From Baylisascaris procyonis (Eukaryota; Nematoda; Chromadorea; Rhabditida; Ascarididae): a DNA stretch of 64,000 nucleotides. Positions within the stretch are counted from its first letter, which is position 1. Every line of letters starts with the position of its first letter. The position numbers and the translations under genes are program-made. The notes under the pieces were generated by a model that was not told the origin of the DNA, did not search any database, and was given only the letters and a program-made list of their open reading frames with translations. The stretch lies in NCBI GenBank assembly GCA_037389465.1, contig JAZARR010000059.1, forward strand, positions 1,222,501 to 1,286,500, written 5' to 3'. Shown here piece by piece: positions 12,601-21,985 of the stretch.

Positions 12601-15600
12601 ATGCACCACAACCTGGACCCACGAATAGAGAGTCAACTCGCGCTGTACCGTCATTCGGATTGAACAGTCCATTCGATGTTTCTTCAGATATTCGAAGGGC
12701 CCCGATCAAAAAACGTACTTTCCTATTTCTGCTCCAGTAGTGGCTTTTTTCAGCAAGAATGCATCTTCCGCTAGCCTTGCATTGCAACAGCTATTGTTGC
12801 TAAGGAATATCTTCAAAATTTGGACTATGGTAGTGCTTCCTCTTGTTAATGGGAATTTTCGTTGGATTTTGTGCAGCTCCCACCTTTTCCTCTCTCCCCC
12901 CCCTTCCCGTAAAATGTCATGAACATAACGAATTTATCAGACACCTCATTCTTCTTGAAATTTTGGGTTTGGCTATTGCACTGGATATGAATTCAGCCTT
13001 TTATCTTGTTGCCAATACCTGATGGACTAAAAAATACGCTATGCAATTCTTTTCGGCATTCTATGCATTTCCAATATCGTAAAGACATTTTGCTGTGCTT
13101 GAAGTGTATCTTCTTGAACAGCACACAATGCAGAAAGTTTTTTGTGGCGTTAATTACCCATGAATTTAATTTCATTCAATAGGTGGTATTATATTCGTGA
13201 AAGTGTTTACCTTTGTCATAAAAAATTTTTACTATAAAAAGACATTCAAGCATTTCTTTCCGGTGTAATAAAGGCTCCGTTTTTAAAAGTTATGCTCATA
13301 AACATGGAACGAAAGCATTTCATGATACTAAAGTCCGAGAAGTCATTTCTGCTTGAAATTCATCATTTATTTCCATGAATTTTTCTGTTGTATACAGCAG
13401 CTGTTAATGAGAGTATAACAATTCCACAGTACAAGTGACTATTTGTTCACGCCGCAATCGCTTTATAAAACCATAATCTCATAGAAGAATTGTGAATATA
13501 TCTACTAAGATTTCGATATACTTATAAGACACAACATAAAATTAAGCAATGAATTTTGATTATACAAACTGTTGGCAGTGTTGCAGAAATCATTTTTGGA
13601 GTTTTATTTTCTCCAATGTTTTATCGATTGATCAAAATGGAAAAGACATTAGCCAAGCCAATAGCGGTAATGATTAGGCGAGAAGATAACGTGTTACGAG
13701 ATCGTTGATTAAAAGATTTTCACAGCTTGGCGTCGAACCGGAGCAGAGTATAAGCCATTCATCGGCTTCCCGAGTATGCCAACGAATAAGATCATCAACG
13801 ACTTCATTTTCCCGACATTTATTGATGAAGTATCGAGTAAGCTTTCGTTTAATAATTGCTTTGTAGCTTATTATTATTCATTATAAAAAAAACTGAATTT
13901 TTTAAGTGAAATACAGATCGCTGCAAACAACCAAGCTTGAAGGCCTTTACAGTTCGAGTCATTTTTATATTAAAATGTTGATGAAAACTCGTTCTTAAAT
14001 CTTGTTTCGTCCGACCGGTCGTGTGTTTTCAGAATGACTGCAGCCTTTGAGCATTTTTACGATCACTTACGAAAATACTGCTTTTCCCACAATTTAGCAA
14101 CCAGCTACCGAAGATCGGTCTTTTAGCATTTTACATTCTCAATTAAACTTTTTGGCGATTGAAACTTTTCATCATTCCCGGTGAAGGAGTTGGATCTCTC
14201 AAATTTTTAAGGAATCCCACACTAATAAATTCGACGTTTGCAATTTCTCAGTTTTCTTCTGCAAAACATCTAACCTCTCAAATCTTTGAAACAGTGAATT
14301 TTCTCTGAACACTGTTTCTAGGTGCTGAAGCAGATTACCAAGAAAGCGATACGCCCGCAAAGGTGTCCTATTCAGACGGGGCACGAACATTTCGACCTGA
14401 AAACAACAGCCCGATAGACATGCGACGTATGTGAACATGTTTTCACCTTTCAAGTTTGATTTCACTTCAGAAATGTTTTATGGTGCAGCCTATTTCGTAT
14501 TGATGGAGCTGCTTCTTCGTGAGGATTACGCTTGTTTATGAAACTAGGTACGAAAAGGAATGAATGGGAGGAAATCGGGGACTTTCTTTGTCATAGAAAT
14601 GAAATGGCGCCAATTCGGAAACTGCTGTTTATATGTCAGTATGCAATGATTCGCTACTGTAAAATCAAAGTTGTAACGCTCTTTCAAATAGCAGCCAAAC
14701 AGTGAACATTAATTTTTGCAACGAAAAGAACGCACTAAAAGTAGTTTTAGCCTTGACTGCATACGATACGCTTGATCAGGACAATGCTCCATCGTCGCTA
14801 GCACGACCAAATTCAGAGAAGGGAGAGTATATGGCTAATGCAGCTCCACGGAGTGCAAATGGCAATATGCTCGAATCTCTACCTTCTTTACCACCATCAC
14901 ATCCAGGTAGATGAATATCGCCTCAGCGGCATTCGCGCCAAAAGGACAACAGAAAAGTTATAAGCAGTGCTTATATGAAAGGAAAATATTTTCATGACAA
15001 ACATTTCTTCTGCGAGACCCTTCTGAGCATGGAATTGTTTCTCTTTCTCCTAGCTGGAAGCAAAAATGCACGTAGATGCATCGCAGTAATGAAAGTGAAG
15101 CAGAAAACAGAGTGATTTTTCGAGAGTTCCGACGGCTTATCATGCGAGATTTTATAAATTTACAGTGAGTAGAAACAAATATGTCTGGCACCATCAGATT
15201 GTGACTGCAAAATGTGTTTTAAATGAATATGCAATATGATGGATTAATGGTAGCCTCCTGATCCCTCAAAATGTTATCCGTCTTGTGAGCTGGTCTTTTT
15301 CGCTATTTGCAGGAAGGGGGCTTGCGGATTCCATCAACCAATTTTCGTCTAGTTTGGCACTTTGGTGGTCTCCTTTTCCTTACAAATTAGAATTCGATGT
15401 AGGTGAAGTGTGATGCCTAAGTTGCCTTTGAAGTTTTTAATAGTATAATAATAATTCTATTGCTATCGTTGAAAGTCCTTTCTAGTATTATGGAGGTCGC
15501 ATACTCCATTGTTGTTTGATTTTTTGTGCAGACAGGGACGTCTCTTACTGTTGCTAAAAAGGACAGGACCGCTTGTTGTGCTATAATAATCGTGAATTTT

Positions 15601-17021
15601 GGCATTTCCCGCATCATTGGAAGCTTTTAATTCGCGCCACCTGTGATAATAGTTATGCAATAGGCTATACGCTTCTGGAAGACGTCATAAACCGCTTTGT
15701 TCCCTATTTACCTGAACGGTGTTTCGGAGGGAAAAGGGGAGACCTCTCATGGGCGCATTCTATAAATTAATGGAGGCCCAGCCTAGAAACATTTTTAAGT
15801 GTCATTTTTTGTTTCGAAGTTGACTGGGCACTGCCGCTAATTTTGTATTCCCATCCAACTCAAAAGCCCTATACGTCGCTTTTGTTGACCACGTTAGGCA
15901 ATGATGTCGTTTGTAACGGCTCTTCCCAACAAGCTCAAATCGTTTTTATCTGCAACTGCTGAAATTCCATTCTCTCTAATCTCTGACAACTAATTAATAG
16001 TCACAAAATTTTCGACGTTTACCTCATTTCTCTTTTGAATCGTTGTTTGCGTGTTTTCTTGCACAATTCCAATAAAAGCATGAATCGTATAATGTTCTAC
16101 CTAGTCTACAGTTCAGAAAACTGCTCTGATCCTAAATAATTTTCTGTGGAAAATAACCAAGGCCAAACAGTAGTCTTTTTTATCCACCACCTGTAAATCA
16201 CAATTTTCATTCTACACTTGAATATGTGGAAATTTTCTTCTAAGAAAATTACTTTCTCATTCGCTCAAATTTACTGTAACCTTTATTTGTTCATTCGTTT
16301 TTTGGTCGTTTCTTTCCTCAATGTTTTTCTCTATATTCGAAATGATTTGTATTCATGAAAGGTGTTCTTTTATTATACATACATTCATGAAAAGTTTTTT
16401 CTTTCTATAAATGCATGCATGTAGAAAAAGTATGAAAAAACGAGGTTGTTGTTTTTTCTATGATTACAACTCAGTGAGACGAAATTCAGCAGTTGGCAGA
16501 AACCCTTCTCACCTAAATTCTGTATTTCACATGTATGGATCGTTCGACTCGATATTTTAGACTCATGAGAACACTTTTTATTCGTGGAATAAGATTAAAG
16601 TCACAATTGAAAAGTGAAGCTGAATTTAGCTATTGTGTTGATTTCAGTTAAGTAGAAGAAAGGAAAGCCATTTAGTTCAAAATCCATCTATTTCTCAATA
16701 GTACGATTGTCTCAGAAAGTTTATTTAAAGTCAGTGTTGTAGTGTTGTTTAGGTTTTTGGTTCGAAGAAATGGTCCCTATGAGCGTTAGTGAGCGTAGCG
16801 ATCCGCAGAATGACGTCAAAGAGAAGCAACATCATCCGCCTACACCAGAAATGTTAGTGCGATCGGCTGTAGCAGTAAGGAGTGCTCCGGCAAGCGAGGT
16901 ACATACTGCTCTTCTTTAATAGCACGCATAGCACTGCCATTTTCTTATGTAAATTGTGGAACTGTTTACATTGTCATATTATTAATACAGCTGCTTGATT
17001 AGAAGCTCGAAGCTTTTGTAC

Positions 17022-17109
<88 letters not shown>

Positions 17110-19016
17110 TTGTCTGTTTGCCCGACAATCCGTCCATTCGGCAAGATTCGAGGCGAATCTGTCGAGTTCCATACTCGACTTCTTAGCGATTGAGGTTTAC
17201 GGCAGTTCGGGTCCTCGTGTCCCTATAGCCACGGTTTGCCTTTCCACACTTAACAGGGATGATCACTGAGGATCGGGCGCGCAGTCGTCACCCCGTGACC
17301 TACTGGGAGCCTTTCCAGCATGGCAAGACCTGACAGAGCATGATGCTCCACTGTATATATTCTTATATATATTTGTGCATATGTAAAGCCTGCAGTATTA
17401 AATACAACGCCAGTAATCTTCTTTGGGAATTCTCATCGCAGCCAATGTTTCAGGAGCCTAGCGATGTGTCTGAAAGCAAACTGCGAACGATTATCGCTTC
17501 AACCGAAGGGACACCAACAACTCAAAATGTAAGTTTCATTATTTTAGAAAGGTCATCGCTCTGAAGAGCAATCCGGTCTGTGCTATGGAAGGGTATCTAG
17601 CACTTTTTTAACTGAAACTTAACGAGCAATGGATTCCACCACGTGTGCTGTGATTACCACAGTCGGATAGCAGTAGTCTGTACACTACACTACGAAATTA
17701 AGCGCCACTTTCGGTCTGTGCAGTCCCTTTCTTCCTGAAAAATGTGAAGTGCGACGAAACAAACGCTGTTATTATGACAGCACTAGTATGAAGTGCGACA
17801 TCGCACTTTTGTGCAGTATGCGTTATGTGGTCATGCTATGCCGTTGATGACACTCAACAGAGCTTCATCGTATTATTTTTAACTGGTATTCGTATGTGAT
17901 GCAGTGTTGAATTCAACGAAGCATCGAAAATGTTTCTGCTGGACGATCAACAACTTGCATGACGTAATGCTCTGTTGCATAAGCAGGACAACTTTGGCAA
18001 TCAACACCTTCCGTAGATGGCACCTCTGTCAGTTTTATCATAGTGCGAAGCATCGTAACAAACATTCAAAAAATCACAGCGTATTCGAGCGCCTCTTACT
18101 CAAAATTAATTTTCTTCAGTGCCTCTTGAACTCTTCTGTTTCGCCTTCTGAAATTTCCATTCATTGCTTACGTCATCATATCGCAACCATCGGATTTATA
18201 AATCTCTGCTAAGGTATGTTATTATTTAGCTCATTCACTAAATCTGTAAGACAACCCCTAGTTACGGCTTCAATTTCCAGACGAATAAGGAAGAAGCGTT
18301 CAGTGAATACGAGGTTGAGCAGCTTTCTGAAAACGGTCTTATGGAGGAGTACAACGAACCCGATCATGCGACCTACGACCCCTTGAAATTCTACCACACT
18401 CCACCACCGAAGCGACCATCACTGAATGAGAAGAGTTAGTTCCCTTTGAATTGTTTTGCGCATTGAAAGGAAAAATTGAGATCATACATCAAGGAGAAAT
18501 TATATCGAAACAACTACACGTAACCTCCTAGAATGATCGTTTATCCTATATGCGAAATATTTCATAACGGAAACAATATCATCAAAAGTTTCTGCTCATT
18601 TATGTCTGTCGGATTTTTCTTCAAAATTCCGATATTTACTCGCTAATTATGTCTAGCGGAATGGTTTGGAGTGGAAGGAACAAAATTTAAAAAGAGCGTA
18701 ACTACTTTAGACTCTACCCACCCCTTCCTTCCGCCCATTCCTCTTCTTAGCCTCCTTGCGTGAATCGCTGACCATCAGCGGGCTTATCAAAAAATTTCCA
18801 TCAAAGTTAGTGAACATGCGATATTTTGCAGTTTTGACATTCTGCACAAAGGACATCGCAATACGTGACGGCAACAATTTGGTCATTGCTTGCGGAAGCG
18901 ATTCGGAAGTGTGGCTTCCATATAGGTGCCCAGCGGGTAGCGAATGTTTCCTCTCATCTGATTCATTGTATCGAATTTGCTGCGCAGTTGCGGATGCCGT
19001 CAGTTATGCGAAATAA
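485..19016 (+). CDS. Large secreted/mucin-like Ser/Thr-rich protein with C-terminal six-cysteine module (5' partial, 14 exons)
   Basis: I do not recognise this gene by name. Fourteen exons can be joined with consistent splice phases and no in-frame stop: 485-640, 1088-3451, 5043-5157, 5633-9029, 10238-10375, 11498-11761, 12546-12714, 13726-13836, 14322-14426, 14751-14906, 16753-16898, 17454-17528, 18281-18434 and 18832-19016. They give about 2,510 residues ending at TAA. The initiator exon and any signal peptide lie before the window. In order the protein has a Thr/Arg-rich start, a 788-residue Ser/Gln/Asn-rich block, a 60-residue Glu-rich coiled coil, an 1,130-residue Ser/Thr-rich block, several Pro/Thr-rich small exons, and a C-terminal domain with six cysteines. 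Many N-x-S/T sites, few cysteines elsewhere and the terminal cysteine module suggest an extracellular matrix, cuticle or glycocalyx role. That role is inference. A nuclear or cytoskeletal disordered protein is the alternative for the long blocks. Confidence 0.7.
1088..3451 (+). CDS. Exon 2: giant Ser/Gln/Asn-rich exon (788 residues)
   Basis: A strong ttttcag acceptor ends at 1087; the open frame that starts slightly upstream at 1033 (TTG) is intron read-through, so I do not take it as a start. The exon opens NPFEPDEDTVLN and ends GEDVSDEEG at a GAAG/gtgtgc donor. The composition is Ser, Thr, Gln, Asn and Pro-rich with essentially no cysteine. There are several N-x-S/T sequons and a repeated GGTHSG motif about 370 residues apart. 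It is probably disordered and O-glycosylated if extracellular. The phase joins to the coiled-coil exon, making DEEG-LLEDIDSLLEAQN. Confidence 0.75.
3452..5042 (+). other. Intron 2 of the Ser/Thr-rich gene
   Basis: AT-rich, about 1.6 kb, with no coding potential that I can support. It has pyrimidine tracts near 4763-4800 and the ttttcag acceptor at its end. Confidence 0.6.
5043..5157 (+). CDS. Exon 3: Glu/Leu-rich coiled coil
   Basis: The acceptor is ttttcag at 5036-5042 and the donor is GAAAC/gtatga at 5157/5158. The peptide LLEDIDSLLEAQNLAQSA... continues with MEEAERLLEQSLQRRQQPE, a heptad-like amphipathic helix with leucines at a/d spacing. It continues in phase 2 into exon 4 as PETEVDAKSDQMEAEEML, so the coiled coil spans the junction for about 60 residues. 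That makes it the one clearly folded piece between two disordered giants and a likely oligomerisation segment. Confidence 0.75.
5633..9029 (+). CDS. Exon 4: giant Ser/Thr-rich exon (1,132 residues)
   Basis: The acceptor tgtctttcag ends at 5632. The ATG-like start of the longer open frame at 5496 lies in the intron and is not used in this model. The exon first completes the coiled coil (SDQMEAEEMLQKSMLTLNDV) and then becomes a long Ser/Thr/Asn-rich, low-cysteine tract with basic patches near the end, for example KSHRSKKKMT. The chosen donor at 9029/9030 (AGAAGAG/gttttttt) is weak but is the position that keeps phase 0 into exon 5. The open frame ends 51 bases later at 9080. Confidence 0.72.
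9030..10237 (+). other. Intron 4 of the Ser/Thr-rich gene
   Basis: About 1.2 kb with a weak gttttttt donor and a strong tttcttgcag acceptor. ORFs at 9101-9494 on the minus strand are short and show no recognisable domain. A ttttcag at about 9501-9507 could define a small extra exon, but I see no phase-compatible open frame with a good donor. Confidence 0.45.
10238..10375 (+). CDS. Exon 5: Thr-rich linker
   Basis: The acceptor is tttttcttgcag at 10226-10237 and the donor is GAAAG/gtaact at 10375/10376. Both phases are 0. The peptide QVRAMTTSRSSTPQSTTMRA is followed by a run of six threonines, then PPLLFLKPVEKRKESAAPRK. The threonine run comes from (aca/aac)n repeats, a likely length-variable site. 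Confidence 0.65.
11498..11761 (+). CDS. Exon 6: Pro/Ser/Thr-rich segment
   Basis: The acceptor is tttaattcag at 11488-11497 and the donor is ATTG/gtactt at 11761/11762; phase 0 in and out, 88 codons. The peptide starts VPPPWKSITEDPSFAAFPSP and ends with the acidic stretch YVDEEVSMSPFEVDGPETDR. It has no stop, and the reading frame is unrelated to the low-scoring ORFs on the other strand. Confidence 0.68.
12546..12714 (+). CDS. Exon 7: His/Pro/Thr-rich segment
   Basis: The acceptor is acctttgcag at 12536-12545 and the donor is AAAAAC/gtactt at 12714/12715; phase 0 in, phase 1 out. The peptide starts NIQPKMRTSPAVAQQHTTH and ends SPFDVSSDIRRAPIKK. The motif SPF(E/D)V also occurs near the end of the previous exon, so exons 6 and 7 may be diverged copies. 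Confidence 0.65.
13726..13836 (+). CDS. Exon 8: conserved-looking aromatic segment
   Basis: The acceptor is gattttcacag before 13726 and the donor is TCGA/gtaagc at 13836/13837; phase 1 in, phase 1 out. The peptide PWRRTGAEYKPFIGFPSM continues as PTNKIINDFIFPTFIDEVS. It is rich in aromatic and hydrophobic residues, unlike its low-complexity neighbours, so it may be a conserved binding motif. Confidence 0.7.
14322..14426 (+). CDS. Exon 9: acidic/polar segment
   Basis: The acceptor is actgtttctag ending at 14321 and the donor is TGCGAC/gtatgt at 14426/14427; phase 1 in and out. The peptide starts SAEADYQESDTPAKVSYSDG and ends ENNSPIDMR. It is short, polar and probably disordered. Confidence 0.65.
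14751..14906 (+). CDS. Exon 10: polar Ser/Pro segment
   Basis: The acceptor agtagttttag ends at 14750 and was chosen because it alone keeps phase 1. A nearer gatcag at 14782 would create a stop. The donor is TCCAG/gtagat at 14906/14907. The peptide begins LTAYDTLDQDNAPSSLARP and ends with LESLPSLPPSHPG. Confidence 0.62.
14907..16752 (+). other. Intron 10 of the Ser/Thr-rich gene
   Basis: About 1.85 kb, AT-rich. It has long T-rich tracts at 16195-16450 and no supported exon. The short ORFs at 15417-15770 overlap on both strands and look random. Confidence 0.5.
16753..16898 (+). CDS. Exon 11: Pro/Ser segment with basic patch
   Basis: The acceptor tgttgtttag ends at 16752 and the donor is AGCGAG/gtacat at 16898/16899; phase 1 in, phase 0 out. 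The peptide starts FWFEEMVPMSVSERSDPQND and ends VRSAVAVRSAPASE. The following intron carries an (AT)n microsatellite and a GC-richer repeat-like block. Confidence 0.62.
17024..17104. repeat. (AT)n microsatellite, about 80 bp
   Basis: A near-pure AT dinucleotide tract in intron 11 of the Ser/Thr-rich gene. It is bounded on both sides by gtacat/gtacat sequence. An apparent 63-residue ORF through it is only translated repeat. Confidence 0.97.
17105..17345. repeat. GC-richer block, probable dispersed repeat
   Basis: Immediately after the AT microsatellite, a roughly 240-base stretch is distinctly GC-richer than its intron surroundings. It contains short inverted motifs (gattcgaggcgaatc; gtcgagttccatactcgac) and ends in tgatgctccac. 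The same tgatgctccac motif occurs near 19848. This suggests the end of a repetitive element inserted in the intron. That is inference; no copy-number search was possible. Confidence 0.35.
17454..17528 (+). CDS. Exon 12: small Ser/Thr exon
   Basis: Two in-frame acceptors are possible: catcgcag ending 17441 and the better nematode-like atgtttcag ending 17453. They differ by four residues (PMFQ), so both could be used. The donor AAAAT/gtaagt at 17528/17529 is strong. The peptide is EPSDVSESKLRTIIASTEG plus TPTTQN. Confidence 0.62.
18281..18434 (+). CDS. Exon 13: acidic segment ending in Pro/Lys motif
   Basis: The acceptor caatttccag ends at 18280 and the donor is GAAGA/gttagt at 18434/18435; phase 0 in, phase 1 out. 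The peptide is Glu-rich (NKEEAFSEYEVEQLSENG) and then has DPLKFYHTPPPKRPSLNEK. It leads directly into the cysteine module. Confidence 0.68.
18832..19016 (+). CDS. Exon 14 (last): six-cysteine lustrin-like C-terminal module
   Basis: The acceptor atattttgcag ends at 18831; phase 1 matches exon 13. The exon codes for 61 residues and ends at TAA 19014-19016. The cysteine pattern is TFC ... IACGSD ... YRCPAGSEC ... RICC, that is a CPxGxxC motif followed by a terminal CC pair. This resembles lustrin-type cysteine repeats, which are common in nematode secreted proteins. I read three disulphides in an extracellular module. No clear AATAAA follows within about 150 bases. Confidence 0.72.
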
Positions 19017-20984
19017 CCTCACTGGTAATCTCAACGATGCCAAGTTCTAATCGGCTAGGAACGTTCCAAGATGATATTTTATTGCATTTATAAGGAAAAA
19101 TACAACAGTTCTGCAGCGGTAGTCAGATATAATTGAAAAGCAACGGATTAAGGTTAAACAATAAGTTGCAGATGAAAGATTTTCTTATTGTTTTTTTACT
19201 GAAAAATTTTATCGGGAAAGGCATCCTCCTGTGTGGCGACATAACCTAATTTGAACAGTTTTGTTCTTTTCCATCGCTGCAGTGACACAGAAGGGAAAAA
19301 CGACTTAAATGTTTGAGGCAATTATTTGAAACCTGATAGGTGAAAGTGAAACTGCTTCTAGCTAAAACGGATATTTTGTATATGTGACGAATGCATCCAG
19401 TTGTATAGTACTCAAGAATTAATGCTTCTTGTGATCAGAATTGTGAGGCCACTAAACTGACATATTATTTTCTTTCTTCGTCTACTCCTGGTTCGATGCG
19501 GCCTCGTTTCAATCACCAGAATTAAAAATTGCCTGTATTTGATGACCAGTAAAAACTGTGTCAGCAAACGAGACGAACCCTCGACCTTTCTAGCAGGACG
19601 ATTGCCGTATCGTCCTACAACTAGTATTGGGTATGGCACCGAACAGCCAACCCAAGATACCTACTTATGATCTAACGCTAGAGTGGTCACATTTACTGGT
19701 GTAGTCGATTCTGGTTTGTTGGCCTTGACATAATGTCACTGACCGATTTATATGCTGTTGTGCCACGCCAGGCGATCTCTGAGGCCTATATAAGTTGCGC
19801 TTCGGCCCGATTGTATGTGTTTGGTCCTAATCGTGTTTGAGGGCTCTGATGCTCCACCATAAACCACTTCTATCTCGCTTGTGCTCTTGCATGTCGGTAT
19901 CGATAGACGGTTACCGGCTCCTGCCTTCTGCCTACACTGGGTCCTCTTCCTCCTCAGTCTCCGCCAGTCAGAACAACTGGGCTACCGCGAACATCATCAG
20001 TGGTCGTCACCCTTTTGATAATGTTCTGTCAGTCTTCGTGTGCACATAATACAACAGCCAGACTATAGTTGGCTGCAACATATATAATCTTAACTGATTA
20101 GAAATGGATCATGCAAATTTATCGATGCTGACTGTGATGCTTACAATGCGGCGCAGAAGCTAAGCTTTCCCAAGGTTGAGGTGCTGGTATGTACTAGTGT
20201 CGACGATTGGTTCGGCAATTAAATGAAGCCATAAGCAATTTCATACTTACGATTGTTCAGTTCATGCTTCGTGTGCGTATTCATACTTTTGTTGCATGTT
20301 TAATAAAATGTTTCCTTATATGCTGGAATACCCATATAGCACTTTCTCTATTACGATAATTGCAATCGGTTATATTGGTGCCTATTCGATTTGTTTGAGC
20401 TAAATTGTTATAATACTGGCAGAATTCAAGCAATAATGTTGGGAAGGTTGTTAGCATAAAAATAGCTATAGAAGAACAGGTATCTTGTCGCTGTTGAATT
20501 AGGTTCGCTTTGAGTTCATCATATCGTCACAATTGTTGATAGAAATCTTCGCTCGTTGTACGAATGTGTCCATTGCTTTTGATTGTTGCATTTTCAACTG
20601 ATGAATAAATTAAATCGCAATGCAATTGAATTTCGACATTTTGCACAGGCATATTGCCACGCATCAGTTATAAGAAAATTGCGCTTATAAAGTCGCTAAG
20701 ATTGTTGAGAAGAAGCGAATGCTAGACATACCGAAGATGCTGTTGTCGGCTAAGGATTCGCAAAACAGTCACTGATAAGATCCAAATTTTTCTCTCTCTC
20801 AAATCGTTTTGACTTGGAAGCAATTATATCTCAGACTTATGAATTCTTCAAAGCAAAGATGTGAATTATCTATCAAAATGTTTGCCTTTAAATAAGCTGT
20901 ATAAAAGCACCACTCTATGTCAGTAAATCCATTCGTTCGTTCAGCTGCAGGTCCTCAGCCACAACGCTACGTTATCATTCCTTT

Positions 20985-21075
20985 GTGGTTTGCATACACG
21001 CACACAAAGACAGACATACACGAAAAAACACGCGAACGCATGCATACGCAGGCACAGACAAACACACCCAAACGC
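20985..21075. repeat. Degenerate CA-rich simple sequence
   Basis: A purine/C-rich stretch made of imperfect (CA)n units (cacacaaagacagacatacacg and similar). It is followed at about 21169-21187 by a run of about 18 T. No coding sense. Confidence 0.6.
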
Positions 21076-21599
21076 ACTGATGCAACATAGCCAAAATGCG
21101 GTTTTTCCATAAATTTGCAAAACAAAGCTACATGGCTTTTACTATATGTTCTGAATGAACGCTTCGATTTTTTTTTTTTTTTTTTTGTAGCTGGACTTCC
21201 CTGCACATCCTTTTAATTTTGTTGAGCCAAAAGTGGAAGCACTTTTTCAATCATTTATAGTCACTCAAAGAAAACGCAACATCAAGAAATAATTACCAGA
21301 CCGTAGCATATACTTAGATGACACTTTCATAGTGAAAGGACTCTTCTAATTAGATGAAGCATTTCTCTATCGTCCAATTCACTTCACAGTAACCTCGGAA
21401 TCAATCATTTGATTGCAGCGAGAGCACATTTTTGACTATTTCGGCCCAAGCCAACATTCCATTGACTGACTGAGAGCACTCGGCTTCCAATTTTTAAAAA
21501 TTTTTCTCATAAAACATCTCAAGCTTGATAAAAAATACATCATTAGCGGTGGGCAACTGAAATTATTGATTGGCATGAAAGGTTTCCAAAATTAACGCA

Positions 21600-21985
21600 G
21601 CTTTGTCCAGAGCGCCGCATTCAACTGCAGTGGTCAAGCATGTTCGATCTGACGAATCTAAGGGCAGGCAGCACCCACCCTTGTACAGATGGGCAGTGAA
21701 TTTCACAAGTAAAGAAGATTACTAAGCATGAAAGTTGTAAAAGAAATGAAGATTAATGTCGTCGAATGAAGGAACACGTGATGTGGCCGCGATAAGTGAA
21801 TTTTGCCTAGTGTACATTCGGAAACACTAAGAAGATAAGCATAGCTGGCCACCACTCGATTTGATTGCATCGTGACCGATCGTGGATGGCACCTTTTTAC
21901 GCCTTTTTGGAGGCACTATGGGGCATGGTGAATGACATATTGAAGGAAAAGATAAACAGTATCTCGCTGAACATCTCATGAAGGG
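21600..21985 (+). pseudogene. Possible decayed Tc1/mariner-like transposase remnant
   Basis: A plus-strand frame at about 21909-21980 reads EALWGMVNDILKEKINS, resembling the ENLWGxxK segment near the C-terminus of Tc1/mariner DDE transposases. About 65 bases upstream a frame reads SWPPLDLI, loosely like the WPxxSPDLN catalytic segment, but the SP is missing and the frames do not join. If real, this is a heavily mutated relic without terminal repeats that I can see. It could equally be chance. Confidence 0.2.

Noticed and set aside
16995..17186. ORF of 63 codons
   Set aside because: Translated AT microsatellite (IYIYIY), not a gene.
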